Shown in pieces: positions 50,458 to 59,702 of a DNA stretch of 64,000 bases (position 1 is its first letter; each line of letters opens with the position of its first letter). The DNA is from Ga0077555 sp963746315 (GTDB lineage Bacteria; Pseudomonadota; Alphaproteobacteria; Rhizobiales; Hyphomicrobiaceae). Under the pieces are notes generated by a model. That model was not told where the DNA came from, made no database searches, and saw only the letters and a list, made by a program, of their open reading frames with translations. The stretch is from NCBI GenBank assembly GCA_963746315.1, contig CAVVAR010000003.1:1054001-1118000 (forward strand), written 5' to 3'. Both the position numbers and the translations under genes were made by a program.

Positions 50458-51651
50458 ATGACCACGCAGTCCGATCCCGTCGTCATCGTTTCCGGCGCCC
50501 GCACCCCGATGGGCAGCTTTCAAGGCAGCCTGGCGAGCGTCACTGCCCCCGAGCTCGGCGCTGTCGCCATCCGCGCTGCCGTCGAGCGCGCCGGCGTCAA
50601 GCCCGAGGACGTCTCCGAGGTGCTGATGGGGTGCGTCCTCCCCGCTGGACAAGGGCAGGCACCAGCCCGGCAGGCGGCTCGCTACGGCGGCCTCCCCGAC
50701 AGCGTGCCCTGCACGACCGTGAACAAGATGTGCGGCTCGGGCATGAAGACCGTGATGATGGCCTTCGAAGCCCTCCACGTCCGCCCGAACGACATCATCG
50801 TCGCCGGCGGCCTCGAAAGCATGACCAACACGCCGCACATTCTGCCCAAGCTTCGCTCCGGCCAGCGGCTCGGCCACACGCAGATCTACGATCACATGTT
50901 CCTCGATGGCCTCGAGGATGCCTACGACAAGGGTCGCCTAATGGGCACCTATGCCGAGGACACTGCCCAGCATTATCAGTTCACGCGCGAGCAGCAGGAC
51001 GCCTATGCCATCGAGAGCCTCGCTCGCGCGAAGCGCGCCAACGAGGACGGCTCGTTCGCCAACGAGTTGGCCCCGGTCAAGGTGAAGGGGCGCAAGGGCG
51101 AGACGGTCGTCGACCGTGACGAGCAGCCGTTTGCGGCCGACCCTTCCAAGATTCCGGGACTGAAGCCGGCTTTCCGCGAAGGCGGTACCGTCACGCCGGC
51201 TAACTCGTCGTCGATTTCTGACGGCGCCGCCGCGCTCGTCCTGATGCGCGAAAGCGAGGCCAAGCGTCGTGGCCTGAAGCCGTTGGCCAAGATCCTCGCC
51301 ACCTCCAGCCAGGCGCAGGAGCCGGCGTGGTTCACGACGGCCCCGATCGGCGCTATCCGCAAGGTTCTTGGCCAAACCGGCTGGTCAGTGAAGGACGTCG
51401 GCCTATACGAGATCAACGAAGCCTTCGCCGTCGTCACCATGGCAGCTATGCGCGACCTCGATCTGCCCCACGACAAGGTAAACGTGAACGGTGGTGCCTG
51501 CGCCCTCGGCCACCCGGTCGGCGCGTCCGGCGCCCGCATTATCGTCACGCTGCTCAATGCCATGGAAAAGCGCGGCGAAACCAAGGGCATAGCCTCACTG
51601 TGCATTGGCGGCGGCGAGGCGACGGCCGTCGCGGTCGAACGAATGGCTTGA
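50458..51651 (+). CDS. Acetyl-CoA acetyltransferase (thiolase)
   Basis: 397 residues from ATG 50458 with GGAG eight bases upstream. The acyl-carrying Cys is in VNKMCGSGMK near residue 90, His and Gly of NEAFAVVT and GGACALGHPVGASGAR near 350, and the second Cys in CIGGGEATAVAVE near the end. All thiolase motifs are intact. It makes or cleaves acetoacetyl-CoA in fatty-acid, polyhydroxyalkanoate or ketone metabolism. It stands alone, opposite a divergent MscS gene. Confidence 0.96.
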   Translation: MTTQSDPVVIVSGARTPMGSFQGSLASVTAPELGAVAIRAAVERAGVKPEDVSEVLMGCVLPAGQGQAPARQAARYGGLPDSVPCTTVNKMCGSGMKTVMMAFEALHVRPNDIIVAGGLESMTNTPHILPKLRSGQRLGHTQIYDHMFLDGLEDAYDKGRLMGTYAEDTAQHYQFTREQQDAYAIESLARAKRANEDGSFANELAPVKVKGRKGETVVDRDEQPFAADPSKIPGLKPAFREGGTVTPANSSSISDGAAALVLMRESEAKRRGLKPLAKILATSSQAQEPAWFTTAPIGAIRKVLGQTGWSVKDVGLYEINEAFAVVTMAAMRDLDLPHDKVNVNGGACALGHPVGASGARIIVTLLNAMEKRGETKGIASLCIGGGEATAVAVERMA

Positions 51652-51905
51652 GCCAATTGACGGCCGGGTCGTGTCGCGGTTCAAACGAGGCACGACCGGC
51701 GGCCGAAGTGTGATGAACGCTGATCGTCAGCCACCATTTCAGCGTCAGGTTGTTCTCCAGCTCACAATATTTCTAGAAGTTAACATTGATTGCCAGATCA
51801 CCGCCACGATCTCGGCTCATTAATTGCAAGTGGGTGCCGGCAAACGAGTCCCGACCAGAGCGCCATGTCGCCGGTCGGGAACATGGGATTGGGCGGGAGT
51901 AGGCG

Positions 51906-54900
51906 ATGCTGGAGCTCTTGGGCAGCGCAGGCGTGGGCTCGTGGAGCCGGACGCTGAGCGATGCTGCGCCCGTTCTGGTCGCGATCGTCGCCGCCCTGTC
52001 AGCTTTCATTCTTATCTCGCGCATACTTTCTGGGCCGTCCGGCAAGCATGGCGGGCCGAACGTGCTCGCGCGAATGGGCGCCGCCTTGGCGACAGCGCTC
52101 ACGTCCAATTGGCAGCTGACGCTTCTCGCCTTGACGGCTTTCGTGCTGTCCCTCGCGTCCGGCTGGACGACGTGGGACGGCATGCGCAACTTCACCGGCG
52201 AGCCCATCCTGTCCCTGATGGTCACGTTCGGCATACAAGGCGTGATGCTGATCATCGCGTGGTTGATCGGCGAGAGCTTTGCCGCTGGCAAGAGCCGTAG
52301 CGGCGGCCGCTTTCAAGTCGAGAAATACGTTGCCATCCCGGCTGGTATTCTTTGCTTCGTCGGCATCGCCAACGCGCTGGGTCTGGTCGAGGCCTTGAAC
52401 AACACTGAGACCATGAACGCGGCCCTGTCCACGTTCGCGAACTGGGCTCTGCTGTTGGGCGTCGGCCTGCTCGTGTTCTCGGCCATCTTTCTCAATCAGC
52501 AGAGCACCATCCTGGACCCTTACCTGCAATCGGTACAGGTCATGGCGCGCAATGCCGTGCTGTGGATGATGTTTCTGGCCTGTATGGCAACCAGCGTCTT
52601 CTTCTCGTTCGATTCCTTGTTCTCGGCGATCTTCCCGAAGGAAGAGCGGCAGCGCGCAGCCGACATCCGGTCGACACGTCAGATCGCCGGTGTCGTCAAC
52701 GACATAGGTACGCTCGCGGCGCGCCGCCAAGCCGAGGAGGCAAACCAGCTTTTCCTTAGTGAAGGTTGGGTCGCCTACGAGCGCAATCTCGCGGCGCTGT
52801 CGCAAGCGAGCCAGGGCGCCGAGCAGGCGATCGAGCGCTATTTCGTCGAGCGCATGGAAGCCCATCGTACGGCTATGGCAACGCAACAGGAGCGTATCGC
52901 CACGGCAAAAAGTGGTCAGGCCGGCTTGGCCTCGCGCAAGGGAATTCTGGCGGATGAGTTGTCTCGCCTGAAAAGCGAGCGCCCGACACTGTCCGCCGAT
53001 CTTGCTGAGAAAAAGACCGAGCTCGAGACCCGCAACCGCAACATTGACGCAAAGCGCGTCGAGGCCATGGCCGAGGAGCGCGGCGCCGAGGGCACGCTCA
53101 AAGTCGGCAAGGGGCCGATGTATCGTGAGCGCATGGCGGAGCTGGCTCAGCTGCAGGACGCAGTCAAGATCCAGGAGCAGCGCGTCCGCGACGCCACCAA
53201 GCGCATGGCCGACACGGACGCCCGCATCGCCGAGATCGGCCGCGAGCTCGCTGCCGTGGACGCCGATCTCGCCAAGCTGCAGGGCGAGGCTGAGACGGCT
53301 TCACAGCGCATTGCCGTTGCGGAGCAGGCCAGCTCTGGCGACGAGAGCGGCACCCCCAAGGTTGATCCGGCCCGCGTGCGGCCCTCATTCGAGCGCGCGC
53401 TGAACAACTTTCGCCAGGAGCCCACCGTCGAGCGCCTCGGCGCGCTCACCACCCAATGCGGGCAGCTTCTCAATGCGCTTGTCTCGACGCCCGCCACCAA
53501 GGATCGCGTGCGCGACCTGGATTGCGATCCAAAGCAAGCCAATGCGGCGGCAACCCGGGTCTTTGCTTTGAACGCCGGGCTCGTCACGTTTGCGCGTCAT
53601 TGCACAGGCGGCGACAAGCTTCCCGAGAACGGCGGCACGGATGCCTTGCTGAGCTTTGGCCGCAAGTGCCTGCAGGACTCCGGCCTGCCGAGCCGCGACT
53701 CGGCCGACATGGCCGCCAAGATCTCCTCGATCGACCTCAATCGCGACGACAAGGCCCACAGGTTCGTCGTCACTTGGAACGCCTTCACCGACGGCAACCG
53801 CCTCGCCTACCTGGCGCTCGCGATCGCAATCGCGATCGACAGCCTCGTCTTCATGTCCGGCCTGTTCGGCGCCAACGCTGTGCGGTCGCCTCTGACGGAT
53901 CTCGAAGGCCGTAACGACCTCACCGCGGATCAATTGGAAGGTGCGATCGATAGCGCGATCGGCGCCTGCGATCACCCGCGCCAGACACTTACTGCCCTTG
54001 TGCAGATGATGCATCCGGTTCAGTCAGGTGATGGCTACACGAGCGAGATTACCATCGACGATCAACATCCCCTTTCTGGGGAGATGCGTGCTGTACTTAA
54101 TCAAGCATCCGCAATTGGTGCAGTCCGTCGTCAGGGCAACGCTAGTTTCTTGATCAGCGCGGGTTTGGCTCGCTACTTCTCTGTTGCACAGAACAAGACT
54201 TGGAAAATCAACACGACGGAGATGCAGAGGAAGGAGTTGGTAAGGGTCATCGGCGTTTCGTTGCTGCCCGACCAGAAGAGAAATGCAGAAACAGTCCTTG
54301 CAGAACTGCACCCTGTCTCGGACGCGCCCGGGTTCGCAGCTGAGACCTATTTGTCTCCCGCTGACGTTGGTGAGACCAAGCGGTTGGTTCGCAAAGTAAT
54401 CGGTGCCGGAGCGACAGTCCCCGGAGCGGTCGTGCGCGACAAGGATCGCTATTGCGTTTCCATCGATCTCTACAAGACGCTACTGCTCATGAGCGCCGCG
54501 CACCACGGCAATCCGGTCTTTCATCAAACGGGACGCCTCACGTCCGATGGCCCTGAGGCTCTCGCCGCGCCTCTGGCGGCGTCCCGTATCGAGGATCACA
54601 GTTCAAGGCCACAGCCTCCGGCCGGTGACGGCCCGGACGTGCCGCCCGACCGGCCCAGCTCGCCCGAGGCCTCCAGCCCGCCCTTGCGTTCGGCACCCTC
54701 GACGAGCGTGCCCGTTGTCGCGCCTGCACGGCAAGCGCCGCCGCCACTTCACACCGCGCCTCAGCCACCGCAACAACCACCGTCATCACCTTCTGCCGAT
54801 CAGTCCGCTCAGCCCCCGCGCCAACCGCCGCGCTCCGAGGTGGTGCGTAACGTCACGTCGGCTCTCGACGAAGCCGGCCCCGTGACCGACCCGAGCCTCA

Positions 54901-55472
54901 GTGAGGGCATCCGATCGGATGTTATCCAGCTCGCGGGGCTGCATAACTGGAGTGAGCGCGAGATCAGGATCTGCCGCGCGATCGGCGCCGAGTCGGAGCC
55001 GGAGCAGGCACTGCGCCGCCTGACATCGCGGGCGCCACGCCTTGCCCAACTCGTGCGCAAGACGATCGATGAGAATCGTAAGAACCTGCGCGAAGCCTAC
55101 GAGAGCCTACGCGCCCACTATGGCCAGGGCTCGATGTACACGCAGGTTCTGGAGACGGTCGTCGACGAGATGGGCGAGCTGATGCCCATCCTGATGCTCA
55201 CGCCAGGCGGTCCCTATCAGCAGTTGCTCGAGCACGTGCTGATCGGCCAGTTGGAGCGGCAGGCAGGTGAAGGCGTTATGGCTGACGCGGATGAGGCTCT
55301 GCTCGTGCGGGCTCGCTCGCAGGTCGAAGCGCTTCGCCGGCTCGCCGACAACTCGCCCGACAGATACGCCCGCATCGTCCGCATCATCGATCAGTACGAC
55401 GAGCGCGGCATCGGTCAGCCGGGCGACGGGGATTCGCGCGACACCGGCGCTGCCAACCGCCCTCTGACCTGA
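51906..55472 (+). CDS. Unrecognised 1188-residue membrane protein with long coiled coil
   Basis: I do not recognise a family. Six membrane helices fill residues 19-235 (about 19-41, 70-87, 101-121, 141-160, 175-196, 215-235). Residues about 290-475 are a long, Ala/Arg/Glu-rich coiled coil (for example AEIGRELAAVDADLAKLQGE). A seventh helix, YLALAIAIAIDSLVFMSGLF, is at 635-655, so the coiled coil lies between membrane anchors. A lower-GC globular part at 705-870 follows, then a Pro-rich linker at 901-976 and an all-alpha C-terminal domain to 1188. The layout recalls envelope-spanning scaffold or phage-defence proteins, but that is only resemblance. Confidence 0.75.
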   Translation: MLELLGSAGVGSWSRTLSDAAPVLVAIVAALSAFILISRILSGPSGKHGGPNVLARMGAALATALTSNWQLTLLALTAFVLSLASGWTTWDGMRNFTGEPILSLMVTFGIQGVMLIIAWLIGESFAAGKSRSGGRFQVEKYVAIPAGILCFVGIANALGLVEALNNTETMNAALSTFANWALLLGVGLLVFSAIFLNQQSTILDPYLQSVQVMARNAVLWMMFLACMATSVFFSFDSLFSAIFPKEERQRAADIRSTRQIAGVVNDIGTLAARRQAEEANQLFLSEGWVAYERNLAALSQASQGAEQAIERYFVERMEAHRTAMATQQERIATAKSGQAGLASRKGILADELSRLKSERPTLSADLAEKKTELETRNRNIDAKRVEAMAEERGAEGTLKVGKGPMYRERMAELAQLQDAVKIQEQRVRDATKRMADTDARIAEIGRELAAVDADLAKLQGEAETASQRIAVAEQASSGDESGTPKVDPARVRPSFERALNNFRQEPTVERLGALTTQCGQLLNALVSTPATKDRVRDLDCDPKQANAAATRVFALNAGLVTFARHCTGGDKLPENGGTDALLSFGRKCLQDSGLPSRDSADMAAKISSIDLNRDDKAHRFVVTWNAFTDGNRLAYLALAIAIAIDSLVFMSGLFGANAVRSPLTDLEGRNDLTADQLEGAIDSAIGACDHPRQTLTALVQMMHPVQSGDGYTSEITIDDQHPLSGEMRAVLNQASAIGAVRRQGNASFLISAGLARYFSVAQNKTWKINTTEMQRKELVRVIGVSLLPDQKRNAETVLAELHPVSDAPGFAAETYLSPADVGETKRLVRKVIGAGATVPGAVVRDKDRYCVSIDLYKTLLLMSAAHHGNPVFHQTGRLTSDGPEALAAPLAASRIEDHSSRPQPPAGDGPDVPPDRPSSPEASSPPLRSAPSTSVPVVAPARQAPPPLHTAPQPPQQPPSSPSADQSAQPPRQPPRSEVVRNVTSALDEAGPVTDPSLSEGIRSDVIQLAGLHNWSEREIRICRAIGAESEPEQALRRLTSRAPRLAQLVRKTIDENRKNLREAYESLRAHYGQGSMYTQVLETVVDEMGELMPILMLTPGGPYQQLLEHVLIGQLERQAGEGVMADADEALLVRARSQVEALRRLADNSPDRYARIVRIIDQYDERGIGQPGDGDSRDTGAANRPLT

Positions 55473-55506
55473 CGATCCGCGATTACTTTCCGCGGCTTTC
55501 GACAAG

Positions 55507-55532
55507 GGCCCGCACCCGACGGAGTGCGGGCC
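55507..55532. terminator. Hairpin between convergent genes
   Basis: GGCCCGCAC (55507-55515) pairs with GTGCGGGCC (55524-55532) across an 8-base loop. It lies between the stop of the large membrane protein at 55472 and that of the enoyl-CoA hydratase at 55569. There is no T-run in either direction. Confidence 0.6.
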
Positions 55533-55568
55533 GTAGCAATCGACCTCCGCCGAAAGCGGTGATCAGCC

Positions 55569-56375
55569 CTACCGCCCCTTCCAGTTCGGCTTCCTCTTCT
55601 CCGCGAACGCCTTCGGCCCTTCGACGGTGTCCTCGCTCTGCGTCATGGCGACGAACGCCGGATAGGTCATGTTGCGCATCGATATCTCGGTCGACGGCAC
55701 GTCGAGCGAGCGCATCACGACCTGTTTGGTCGCGCGGATCGACATCGGCGAGCACTCGAGGATGAGACCGGCCCAGCGGCGCGCCTCCTCCATCAGCTTC
55801 TCGTGCGGGACCATCTGGGTGACGAAGCCGAGCTCCACGCCTTCAGCGGCTGGGACATGACGCGCGGTCAGCATCATGCCCATCGCCTTTTTCAGCGGGA
55901 TCTGCCGCGCCAGCCGTTGCATCCCTCCGGCACCCGCCGCGAGGCCCACCCTCGGCTCGGGAAGCGCGAAGCGGGCCTTCTCCGAGGCAATGATGATGTC
56001 GCAGGCGAGCGCGATCTCGAAGCCGCCACCCATCGCGACGCCGTTGACAGCCGCGATGACCGGCTTGTCGAGGTCGAAGCGATTGCACAGTCCAGCAAAG
56101 CCCTTCGCCGTGGCGGGCGGCCGAGTGCCGTGCTTGGCGCGATATTCGGCGTGATACTTGAGGTCATTGCCGGCCGAGAAGGCGCGGTCGCCGGCGCCGG
56201 TCACGATGGCGACCCACAGATCCGGGCTCTCCTGGAAGGCGTCCCAAAGCTCGCTCAGCTCCTCGTGGGCCAAGTGATGCAGCGCGTTCATGACCTCCGG
56301 TCGATTGAGTGTCAGGATCATCAGGCGGCCATCGATCTCGACCTTGTAGTACTTGCCATCCTTCAAGGCGGGCAT
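55569..56375 (-). CDS. Enoyl-CoA hydratase/isomerase family protein
   Basis: 268 residues from ATG 56375 with GGAGG upstream. The crotonase motifs are present: LNRPEVMNALHHLAHEEL, the oxyanion-hole stretches FSAGNDLKYH and AMGGGFEIALACDIII, and the Glu/Asp-containing GLAAGAGGMQRL. In this stretch the usual catalytic Glu of typical hydratases is replaced by Gly or Ala, as in several relatives, so the activity may be isomerisation or other crotonase chemistry. Length is standard for the family (260 residues). Confidence 0.9.
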   Translation of the reverse strand: MPALKDGKYYKVEIDGRLMILTLNRPEVMNALHHLAHEELSELWDAFQESPDLWVAIVTGAGDRAFSAGNDLKYHAEYRAKHGTRPPATAKGFAGLCNRFDLDKPVIAAVNGVAMGGGFEIALACDIIIASEKARFALPEPRVGLAAGAGGMQRLARQIPLKKAMGMMLTARHVPAAEGVELGFVTQMVPHEKLMEEARRWAGLILECSPMSIRATKQVVMRSLDVPSTEISMRNMTYPAFVAMTQSEDTVEGPKAFAEKRKPNWKGR

Positions 56376-56602
56376 GGTGTGTCCTCCGGTTCGCGGTTCT
56401 GTATGCCGAGAGCAAAGAGTAAGCGCTCGCATCGCCACATGGCCACGGCTTTCCGCATGCCGGTGCACCGGTTCCGCAGGATACCCGGCAAGTAGAACCC
56501 GCCGGCGAGCATCCAGCTCAGACCTCGGAGCGTTTAGGCCTTGTTAACTTAACCCACATACCGTCCGGCTCGTCTCGTGCGTCCATGTGAGGAGTACCGT
56601 TG

Positions 56603-57004
56603 ATGTCGCCGCAAATCGCATTGCGAGCATCGGCTCGAATTCTGCTCGGCTTGACCATCTTTGCCGCAACTCTGCCGTTCGCGTCGGCTGATGCGGAGGC
56701 AGGACGTATGAGAGGAGCCGCGGCGAGCGCCGGAGGCGCCACCATTCGCCACATCAATCGCTCCTCAGAGGAAAAGTCAGCTCAGGAAGAGCCGGCCATC
56801 GAGGACGCGACCGCCGCTCAAGGCACCGAGGCGACGAGCCCCGTCAGGGCTCAGGCTGTCATCAAAACAAAGCCGGCCACTGTAGCGACACGGAAGGACG
56901 CTGACGTTCCCGGCTGCGGTCCCGGAATGATCTGCACCGTCTGCATCGCTGGCTGCACCGGCGCGGTCAACGTCATCGTTCACGCAGCGCCGAAGCAGAA
57001 ATGA
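56603..57004 (+). CDS. Small secreted protein with Cys-rich C-terminus
   Basis: 133 residues from ATG 56603, with GAGGAG nine bases upstream. Residues 1-28 are a signal peptide (ILLGLTIFAATLPFASA). The middle is charged and disordered. The C-terminus carries four Cys in CGPGMICTVCIAGCTGAVNV, suggesting two disulfides or metal binding. No family is recognised. A GC hairpin follows the stop. It is probably an exported accessory protein specific to this lineage. Confidence 0.7.
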   Translation: MSPQIALRASARILLGLTIFAATLPFASADAEAGRMRGAAASAGGATIRHINRSSEEKSAQEEPAIEDATAAQGTEATSPVRAQAVIKTKPATVATRKDADVPGCGPGMICTVCIAGCTGAVNVIVHAAPKQK

Positions 57005-57011
57005 TCGAGCC

Positions 57012-57042
57012 GCCGGCACCTCGCTCGTCGCGTTGTGCCGGC
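57012..57042. terminator. Hairpin between convergent genes
   Basis: GCCGGCAC (57012-57019) pairs with GTGCCGGC (57035-57042) with a 15-base loop, between the stops of the small secreted protein and the NIPSNAP gene. No T-run is present. Confidence 0.55.
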
Positions 57043-57055
57043 GCCTTGCCTGTCG

Positions 57056-57382
57056 TTATTGCGCCGCCGACATCCTCGTCGGCACGACGCGCTGCACGTT
57101 GATCGCTGCGCGGTCGATCAACTCGCCGACTTGCGGAGCGATCGTGTTCTTCCAGAAGTCGGACTCGTAGATGTCCTTGTAGATTTGCACGCGTTCGGCC
57201 TCGCTCTCGAAGCGGCGGATCCAAAAGTAGACGCTTTCATCCGTCTCGCCGCGGAAGCTCGCGGTGATCACGGCACCCTTCGACACCTGGAAGGGAATGA
57301 TCTCGCCCTCCATGAGCTTGAGCCAAGCCTCCATCTTGCCGGGCCGGATCTTGTATTGGCGCAACTCGTAGAACGCAGACAT
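57056..57382 (-). CDS. NIPSNAP-family protein
   Basis: 108 residues. YELRQYKIRPGKMEAWLKLM and VYFWIRRFESEAERVQIYKD are the family signatures; the fold is a ferredoxin-like dimeric alpha/beta barrel. Bacterial NIPSNAPs are often near hydrolases or CoA-linked genes. Here the gene is 29 bases downstream of methylmalonyl-CoA mutase on the same strand, which suggests co-transcription. A biochemical role is not established. Confidence 0.9.
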   Translation of the reverse strand: MSAFYELRQYKIRPGKMEAWLKLMEGEIIPFQVSKGAVITASFRGETDESVYFWIRRFESEAERVQIYKDIYESDFWKNTIAPQVGELIDRAAINVQRVVPTRMSAAQ

Positions 57383-57411
57383 TCGCCATCACTCCTCTTG
57401 GGTTTCTTGAT

Positions 57412-59580
57412 CTACTCTGCCGCCTCGGCGCTCTGATAGCCAAGGGCAATGTTGAGCTTGATGATCAGGTCGGTCGCTGCGGCTGCGATGTTGGTGCCCG
57501 GGCCGAACACGGCCTTGGCGCCGGCCTCGAACAGCGCCGGGTAGTCGGCCGGAGGGATCACGCCCCCGACGACGATCATGATGTCGCCGCGTCCCTCTTT
57601 CTCGAGAGCGCTGCGAAGCTCGGGAACGAGCGTCAGGTGCCCCGCCGCGAGCGACGACACGCCGACGATGTGCGCGTCGTTCTCCACCGCTTGCCGCGCC
57701 ACCTCCTCGGGTGTCGAGAACAGCGGCCCGATGTCGACATCGAAGCCCAGGTCGGCGAACGCCGTGGCGATCACTTTCTGGCCGCGGTCGTGGCCGTCCT
57801 GACCGATTTTAGCGAGCAGGATTCGCGGACGGCGACCGTCATTGGCCTCGAACGCCTCGATGAGCTTCTGGATGCCGGTGATCTCTTTGCTCATCGACCC
57901 TGCCTCCGATCTGTAGACGCCCGAGACCGATCGGATCTCTGCCCGGTGACGGCCAAAGACGGCCTCCATCGCATCCGAGATCTCTCCGACGGTCGCTTTC
58001 GCGCGTGCGGCCGCGACAGAAAGCTCGAGCAGGTTGCCGCCGCCTTTCGCGCCGTTTGTCAGGGCCATCAGGGCGGCACGTACGGCAGTCTCGTCGCGCT
58101 CATCGCGCAGTCTCTGGAGCTTGGCGAGCTGCTGCTCGCGGACTCGCTGGTTGTCCACCTTGAGAAACTCGAGCTGGGCTTCGTTCTCGACCCGGAACTT
58201 GTTGACGCCGACAATCGTTTGCCGGCCGCTGTCGATGCGGGCCTGCGTGCGAGCTGCTGCCTCCTCGATGCGCATCTTCGGGATGCCGGCCGCGATCGCC
58301 TTGGCCATGCCGCCGAGACGCTCGACCTCGGTGATGTGCTCCATCGCCTTTTGTGCGAGCTCGTACGTCAGGCGCTCCACGTAGTGACTGCCGCCCCATG
58401 GATCGGCGACCCTGGTGGTGCCGCTCTCCTGTTGCAATACGAGTTGCGTGTTGCGCGCGATCCGTGCCGAGAAGTCCGTTGGCAATGCGATCGCCTCGTC
58501 GAGAGCGTTGGTGTGCAACGATTGTGTGTGCCCTTGCGTGGCGGCCATGGCTTCGAGGCATGTCCGCGTTACGTTGTTGAACACGTCTTGCGCTGTCAGC
58601 GACCAGCCGGATGTCTGGCAATGCGTGCGCAGCGACAGGGACCGCTCGTCCTTCGGCGAGAACTCATCCTTGATGAGCTTCGCCCAGAGCAGCCGTGCGG
58701 CCCGCATCTTCGCGATCTCCATGAACGTGTTCATGCCGATCGCCCAGAAGAACGACAGTCGCGGCGCGAACTTGTCGACGTCGAGGCCCGCCTTGGTGCC
58801 GGCACGCACGTACTCGACACCATCAGCCAGTGTATAGGCGAGCTCCAGGTCGGCGGTCGCTCCCGCTTCCTGCATGTGATAGCCGGAGATCGAGATCGAG
58901 TTGAACTTCGGCATGTTCGCGCTGGTGTAGGCGAAGATGTCCGAGATGATTCGCATCGATGGGTCGGGCGGATAGATGTAGGTATTGCGAACCATGAACT
59001 CCTTCAGAATGTCGTTCTGAATCGTTCCGGAAAGCTTCGCAGCGGGCACGCCCTGCTCTTCGCCCGCCACGATGAAGAGGGCGAGCACAGGCAGAACCGC
59101 GCCGTTCATGGTCATCGAAACGGACATCTGGGAAAGATCGATGCCGTCGAACAGCGTCCGCATGTCGTAGATGGAATCGATCGCCACGCCAGCCATGCCG
59201 ACGTCGCCCCTTACCCTCGGATGATCGGAATCGTAGCCTCTGTGCGTCGCGAGGTCGAAGGCGACCGACAGGCCCTTTTGCCCGGCCGCAATGTTGCGCC
59301 GGTAGAAGGCGTTGGAATCCTCCGCCGTCGAGAACCCGGCATACTGGCGGACCGTCCACGGCTGCGTCACGTACATCGTCGGGTAGGGTCCACGCACGAA
59401 CGGGGCTATCCCCGGGTAGCCGTCGAGAAAGTCGAGCCCTGCAGTGTCGGCGCCCGTGTAGTAGGGCTTGATTGCGATCCCTTCGGGTGTCGTGAAACGA
59501 GGCGCGATCGGGTCGGCTCCCGGTGGATGGGCGGCCGGCCCGTCGAGTGCGATTTTCGTGAAATCGGGGATCTGTGTCAT
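57412..59580 (-). CDS. scpA: Methylmalonyl-CoA mutase, large subunit
   Basis: 722 residues. The substrate barrel starts with PTMYVTQPWTVRQYAGFSTA and contains TMNGAVLPVLALF, HCQTSGWSLTAQDVFNN and WGGSHYVERLT. The C-terminal B12 domain has the base-off motif IGQDGHDRG with the lower axial His. It interconverts methylmalonyl-CoA and succinyl-CoA in propionate catabolism or the ethylmalonyl-CoA route. The beta subunit is absent; single-subunit forms of this length are homodimeric. The NIPSNAP gene follows. Confidence 0.96.
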   Translation of the reverse strand: MTQIPDFTKIALDGPAAHPPGADPIAPRFTTPEGIAIKPYYTGADTAGLDFLDGYPGIAPFVRGPYPTMYVTQPWTVRQYAGFSTAEDSNAFYRRNIAAGQKGLSVAFDLATHRGYDSDHPRVRGDVGMAGVAIDSIYDMRTLFDGIDLSQMSVSMTMNGAVLPVLALFIVAGEEQGVPAAKLSGTIQNDILKEFMVRNTYIYPPDPSMRIISDIFAYTSANMPKFNSISISGYHMQEAGATADLELAYTLADGVEYVRAGTKAGLDVDKFAPRLSFFWAIGMNTFMEIAKMRAARLLWAKLIKDEFSPKDERSLSLRTHCQTSGWSLTAQDVFNNVTRTCLEAMAATQGHTQSLHTNALDEAIALPTDFSARIARNTQLVLQQESGTTRVADPWGGSHYVERLTYELAQKAMEHITEVERLGGMAKAIAAGIPKMRIEEAAARTQARIDSGRQTIVGVNKFRVENEAQLEFLKVDNQRVREQQLAKLQRLRDERDETAVRAALMALTNGAKGGGNLLELSVAAARAKATVGEISDAMEAVFGRHRAEIRSVSGVYRSEAGSMSKEITGIQKLIEAFEANDGRRPRILLAKIGQDGHDRGQKVIATAFADLGFDVDIGPLFSTPEEVARQAVENDAHIVGVSSLAAGHLTLVPELRSALEKEGRGDIMIVVGGVIPPADYPALFEAGAKAVFGPGTNIAAAATDLIIKLNIALGYQSAEAAE

Positions 59581-59702
59581 TTCCGGCGTCCGCTACGATC
59601 TGAGCTGCAGATTCTCGCATCTATTGCGCCGGGGGACAACCAAGCTTCGACGCCCCGATATTGCCGGCTGCGGCTCTGGCGAACCGGCAATCGGACCCAC
59701 CA

